Source: Sympetrum striolatum (Eukaryota > Arthropoda > Insecta > Odonata > Libellulidae). From it: 64,000 bases of DNA. This document shows, one piece after another, positions 58,966-64,000 of the stretch; the first letter of the stretch is position 1, and the number at the start of each line of letters is the position of its first letter. The notes beneath the pieces are model-generated. The model saw only the letters and a list, made by a program, of their open reading frames with translations, had not been told where the DNA came from and made no database searches. Both the position numbers and the translations under genes were made by a program. The stretch is from positions 53,576,939-53,640,938 of the forward strand of contig OX388351.1 in assembly GCA_947579665.1 (NCBI GenBank). The letters run 5' to 3'.

Positions 58966-61900
58966 TTAAAGTTTTTATATTTTCGGGAAGGGGTTAAAAA
59001 AATCTTAAAAATCGTAGCAATTTCAAATTTTAGAGACGTCTGGTGTCAAACACGGACCTATTGGCAGTTAGTCACTACAAACAATTTTCTAATTTCTATC
59101 CAATAATAATTTCCACAATATTTATTGTCCACTTAAAGTCCTCCAATTTACACACAAAAACATATAAATTCCGAATTTCTCAATTTTAAAGCCAATAAAA
59201 GCAAGCTAAACATTTTAAATACCAGAAAAAGAATTCCTAGACTCGAAATTAGTAACCTAAAACTAAATTTCATCTTCTCCTTTAAGCTGTTGCCTAGATA
59301 CGCTCCCGGGAAACCATGAGAACGAGCAAGAAAAGGGAAAACATACTGAAACAACTTCAGACTATTTCCTTTTAAACCTGAATCACAATGGGAAACTACT
59401 TGATGTAATCAAATACTTCGATAAAACACAAAGAATTCCCGGAACAGAGTTTACATGCAGCCCCTTGGTTGAGACATTCAAAATACTTTCCGAAGGGTAT
59501 ATAATTTTCTAGGCAAAGAATCGCCTCGGGAAAACAAGTTCAAGTCTTCGTGTGCCCTGGTGCACGCCCACTTGACCCAGAGAGCGGTGTCCGAAAGGAA
59601 GGAAACGTTGGTCACCGCCCAAGATAAGATTACGTGGTCAAAGAAGACCGCTGCGGGGAGGAGCCGACAAAGCTGGGGAGCAAGCCACAAGAACATATCG
59701 GAGAGACTTAAAGCATTTTTAATGGAAGTAAAACTGTCAATGTAATCCATGATTAATAAATAAAGCTATATGATAATATGTGATTTAACGAATATTTAAG
59801 TGAAATGTGGATCTTACTTCCTTGGTGGAACCAAGGATAGGAAGATTGAGATAGGAACATTTTTAGATGAAGAAATACGTTGCATTACGTAATTTTGTTG
59901 TTTTATTATAATTTTTTAAGTAATCTAAGGATTCTCATAAGGTCTCTTTCAATTTTGTGAATGAATGTGCCTCAGTATCATCAAAAAGAATGCATTGAGT
60001 TAATCATCTCGTGAACAAGACCGATTACGTAGATTGTCTTCTGTTTAGAACAGGAGCGAATTTTATTTATCACAGACCGTAGGCGTCAGGACCATTGGAG
60101 GCCCCAGCAAGATATCATTCACCACGATAAAACTCAAAACGGTTGATAAATAAAAATGATAGATTTTCTCAGAGGAAACTAGATTCAGTACGCATAAAGA
60201 ACGCTTAAGCGTCGAAACTAGTCGTGTTCTTTTGGTCATGTGGAATTTTACTAACTCAGATTTTCAGTGGCTAATTTTTCATAAAGAAAAGCCCATCGAG
60301 TTGAACGCTCGGACACGTGTCCATTATTTTTAAGCAGAGAATGTGCCTTGAAAGTTTCGTTTGAATCAATTTCCCGCAAACCTGGCGTTTCCCTTGTAAG
60401 TTACAAAGGAAACAACGTTGATACGATATATATATATGTAAATTCATATAGAGTAACTTAGTTTTTAGGTGATAAATGTACTCTTCGTAGTGAAATAACT
60501 TTGTAGAAACATCATATTTTTGTAGTTAGGAGGCAACTGTGCTCTAATATTGCATTGCTGTAGCTGGGAGACAATCGTATTGCTACAATGGAATTTTGTA
60601 ATTAAATCTCATAGTGCCTTGCAATATTGTAGCTAGACGATAATTTTCCATAATAATGATGCTAATGTTCCATAATAGTCATTTACGTTGCGTGACTGCA
60701 ATTAGCATTGTACATACATATTAATGAATCAGAGTATAATATGGAGTATAAGTTAATTTAAATTAGATTTTAATAAAGCTGCCAGTCGACTATTGCTCCA
60801 TCTGTAACAAATTAATCAATCAAAATAAACGTATGCTACAATAATGTACTTCCTTAAATATCGCAAAAACACAATACGCTCTTTAAAAGGGAGAAAACTT
60901 TCCAGCGGGCAACATGCGACATCTTGATTCCGGCTTTGGCCCTCCGAAATGCCGAACTTAACCACGCGGTGGATGCGAATCGTGCAAAGTGGGGCCATAT
61001 AGCGCAGACGTAGGTGGAAATATAGCGCCAACTACTAAGTCGTTATCTCGTCCCTTATTTAACGAATTACCTTCCCTTTCTGCCTTATCTTGCCAACGGC
61101 GCTGAGACCTGGATAAATTGTCCACGAAATCTACCAAGTGGCATTCTTAAGGCACTCTCCTGTTTCCCCAAGGAGCACGATGAGGCGCACCTCTCGAGAT
61201 GATGGTTTCATAAATATTCTCCAGCCAAAACAATGAGTCTAACTTCTTAGAAATCAAGTTCACTTGCGTTTGGCAAGGAAAAAACAAGTCGGCTATATTA
61301 CAAGAAGCATTTTTAAATGTTAAGGCTTCCAGCTTCCTAGAGAACAAATAATGAGAAAACAAAATTTAACTGATCCGATAATATTTGGATGAATTCTATC
61401 AGAGAAAATAATCTACTGCGAAACAAAGTTAGCTTACAATAATATTTTTAAACTTGTACAATTCCACAGGATTCTTCGACAAATTTAGTTTTTTCAAACA
61501 CGTGCAAGTATACTCAGAAAACTACTCGGACATCAGGGACAAGGAATTGTAAGATCGGTCTCTTTTGAGATCTGAATCCGAAAGAAAAATTGCGCAGCAT
61601 CTCCATCTCAAAGCAAGGCCATGCAGCTTCGTATTTGATGAAGCGATTACTCTTATTTATGGCGCGGAATATATGGAGAGCTAAATGAGAACAATTTCCT
61701 CTAATTTATCACACGTAATTGCTCATCACGAAGATAAGTCGGTACACTGAACAAACCCCAAGTATCGAATATCTTAAGAGATGCTAACACAAAAATAGAA
61801 TATAAATTTTAAAAAAAACAAAACAATCGGGTAGAAGTTGATGAAAATAATGGAACACAAAAAGTGTAGGCTAAAAGTAATTTAAATAAATAATTAAAAG

Positions 61901-62159
61901 TCACAAATTACATTACAAAAATTATCTCGTTTCTTCTTTCCCATACATCTAGAAGAGAATTTTAGCGGATTTTTCGTATTTATTTATCATATAAGTGTTT
62001 ATTCATTCGCGTTAAGTTGCCAACTACGAATCTTCCATAATATACGATCAATTCGCAGCTGTTAGTACTTGGAGTAAGATTCCTTCGCATATTGAACGAA
62101 AAACCCCAAAGAGGGAAAACAATTTCCTTTGACATACAAATATACCATAGTGTACTAAC
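58966..62159. other. Non-coding DNA with islands at ~59280-59740 and ~60880-61210
   Basis: No gene recognised. 59478-59750 (minus, 90 codons) and 59560-59745 (plus, 61 codons) are mirror frames without known domains. 60425-60437 is a short (TA)n run. 60515-60640 has three loosely similar 'ttgtag.ta..ag.caa' segments that may be a decayed tandem repeat. The rest is AT-rich. Confidence 0.4.
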
Positions 62160-62400
62160 CTCAAACAGGTCAACCTGTATGAGTCTTTTTGATTTCCTTC
62201 TTTCGTAAGGTCCACGTTTCACACCCATACAGCAAAACACTACAAACAAAGGATTTTAACAATATTTTCCTGATTCTTTAGTCCATACCTCTAATGATCA
62301 GTTCCCTTAGCTTTATAAAACCTTCCATGGCCAAGGCTATTCTTTTTCCAACCTAATCAATGCATCTTCCATTCCAATAAAAAACACTATTCAAGTAACA
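62160..62400 (-). mobile_element. Decayed LINE fragment (reverse transcriptase C-terminal region)
   Basis: One minus-strand frame reads GKRIALAMEGFIKLRELI, then RGMD, a stop, and RIRKILLKSFVCSVLLYGCE followed by TWTLRKKEIKK, then ends. It matches the same conserved LINE tail as the relics at 32.6 and 33.7 kb (RI..AK.AF...K.LL, LVK.FVWSVALYGCETWTL). The following RRM.RISW segment is missing, so the relic is interrupted. A single frame with few stops suggests it is somewhat younger than the 33.7-kb copy. Confidence 0.8.
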
Positions 62401-64000
62401 GAATCAATCCTTTAAAAACAAACGAATTAAATAGCGGGTAATTACATGATAATTATGGATAAACGCAGTCCAGATTAGTTTCACATGACCATCAACTGAG
62501 GGTTATCTAAATTTTAAAACGTTATACCTCCAAAAAGGAACCAAATCATAGGCAGAAAAACAAAAACTCATGATATCAAATGATACCATAAACGTCAGGC
62601 GAGAAACATAAATTAGTAGCAATAAATTAGGAGTATGAATACGTAATGTCCAGGAACAATACTACGCGGCCAATTTGATGTCAGGAAACAAATCATCTCC
62701 ATGGAGACCGAGACAAAAAGCGAAACGTTAGGCCTGAATAAAAAAGTTGAGCATCATAATGGGAAGAGGTCACGCCCCATTTGATTCCCATATATAAGAT
62801 CATTCGAAAGCGATTTATGTGATAGGATGATTCCGCATCAGGGGCGACAATAAAAGACGGCGGCAAACGGATTTACGACCGCGGACGAAACAAAAGAAGC
62901 CCGTAATGGCGTCGGTTGCGTCCAGACCGTCGAATGGGACGGGAAAATTTAAAAATGGGGAAGACTCGGGAACATGGCGCCAGGGAAAACAAACAAACAT
63001 CTCGCCACGCAAGACCCACGCGTCTGCACAAAAAAACCAATGGCTTAGACCCAATTATAACCCACGGGAAATGTTTACAAAATGGAAGCTGAAGACAAGA
63101 ACACCTTTGACGGGAACAATAAAGTAGGTGAAACAGGGTTTTGCAATTTCCTGCTGCTATTGGAAATGGGGAGCCCACACAATAGATTCCGTCAAGCCGT
63201 ACATAAATATGTATAATACAGCAGACGCCCGGGTGTCCACGCTGGTTTGGGAAATGGAAGTCGTCGGATATTCCAATCCACGGATGATCCGATAGATTCG
63301 AAAATCATCCGAGGATACGTCAACCTAATGGCACTCAAATTTCAGTAATTATTATTAAATTTAAACCAACCCCTTTTCTGAATGAACATATCGTATTTTC
63401 TCGGAAATCACGGTGGATACCGATTAGTGGAAGAAGCAGAATGACTTACTAATGAATATACGGCTTATAATGGGATTGATAAAGTAACTGTAAATTTCCG
63501 TCAGAAACATTATCTTACCAACGATGTTGTAATTAAATACGTTTACATACAATCATGTGCTTACGAGAACAACAGTTAACCGCAAACCCAATAATCGGGA
63601 GTCTACCGTTCATACGAACACCAGAGTGACCGGTTCTGTATTGTAGCTGCTCTTATACGAAAATTAATTGCTTAACAATAATCTATTGTTAACTCTATTC
63701 CATCAACTTACATTGCAACAATGTCGCCAACTACTTCATCTTAAGCTTCGTCGCGCTATTTTCGTTAGAATAAGCGTTTGCAACTATATAGATTTATGGT
63801 AACACATGATAAATCTAAGGCACTACGTGACTGATACATATCAAATACAATTTACTGAATACGACTTAATTCTGCTAAAGCTGATTGGAACGAAAAGGAC
63901 GAAATTGTAGTAGTTGGGGGCGATCAAAACTCAAACCAAAATTCTGCTTTTGACGCCCCATTGATTGCGGATCCCTGAGGCTGTTCCTTCACTTTCTTTC
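62401..64000. other. Non-coding DNA with an island at ~62770-63130
   Basis: No gene recognised. The island has three mutually overlapping frames (minus 62815-63054, minus 62873-63178, plus 62906-63127), none with a known domain. The rest of the window to its end is AT-rich to mixed and unremarkable. Confidence 0.4.

Noticed and set aside
60515..60640. Tandem repeat with 'ttgtag.ta' motifs
   Set aside because: The three segments share only short words and variable spacing; too weak to list as a repeat.

Overview
This window looks like non-coding, transposon-rich DNA from an animal genome, most likely an insect or other arthropod. It is AT-rich throughout and has no operons, no prokaryotic gene packing and no open frame above about 160 codons. 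It carries relics of several eukaryotic transposon classes: a Helitron, Tc1/mariner-, piggyBac- and hAT-like DNA elements, tRNA-derived SINEs, and non-LTR retrotransposon (LINE) 3' ends with microsatellite tails. The species cannot be fixed from the sequence alone. I found no protein-coding gene or exon that I can support, so the window is best read as a gene desert or the inside of a very large intron.

Layout. 0-4.5 kb is AT-rich non-coding DNA with short GC-richer islands. 4.56-5.80 kb is a Helitron with diagnostic ends, built of two diverged tandem units. 7.1-8.1 kb holds a head-to-head SINE pair and a decayed LINE 3' end with an (AAT)n tail. 9.30-9.38 kb is a 77-bp Tc1-like foldback MITE, followed by a 119-nt inverted repeat. 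10.7-12.7 kb holds a hAT-like patch, a complete 413-bp element with TACCGTAAATACTCG ends, and a 103-bp foldback. 13.8-15.7 kb holds an old tandem duplication, a short dispersed repeat and an 810-bp piggyBac-like element bounded by TTAA. 15.7-32.5 kb is mostly unannotated, with GC islands, a 17-bp minisatellite, a SINE-like repeat and another old tandem duplication. 32.6-34.1 kb holds two decayed LINE C-termini side by side. 35-41 kb holds an island with a perfect 11-bp-stem hairpin and two more tandem arrays. 46.9-47.3 kb holds a SINE relic and a second copy of the TACCG element. 50.1 kb, 57.8 kb and 58.9 kb carry tRNA-like SINE relics. 62.2-62.4 kb is a LINE fragment on the minus strand.

Between these repeats, every 2-4 kb, lie 200-600 bp islands that are visibly richer in G+C and CpG than the AT-rich background. 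They contain short overlapping frames on both strands but no recognisable protein. They are candidates for conserved regulatory elements or unrecognised exons, and only comparison with related genomes would tell. I found no CRISPR array, rRNA gene, convincing tRNA gene, viral gene or toxin gene, and no evidence of a new multi-gene system.
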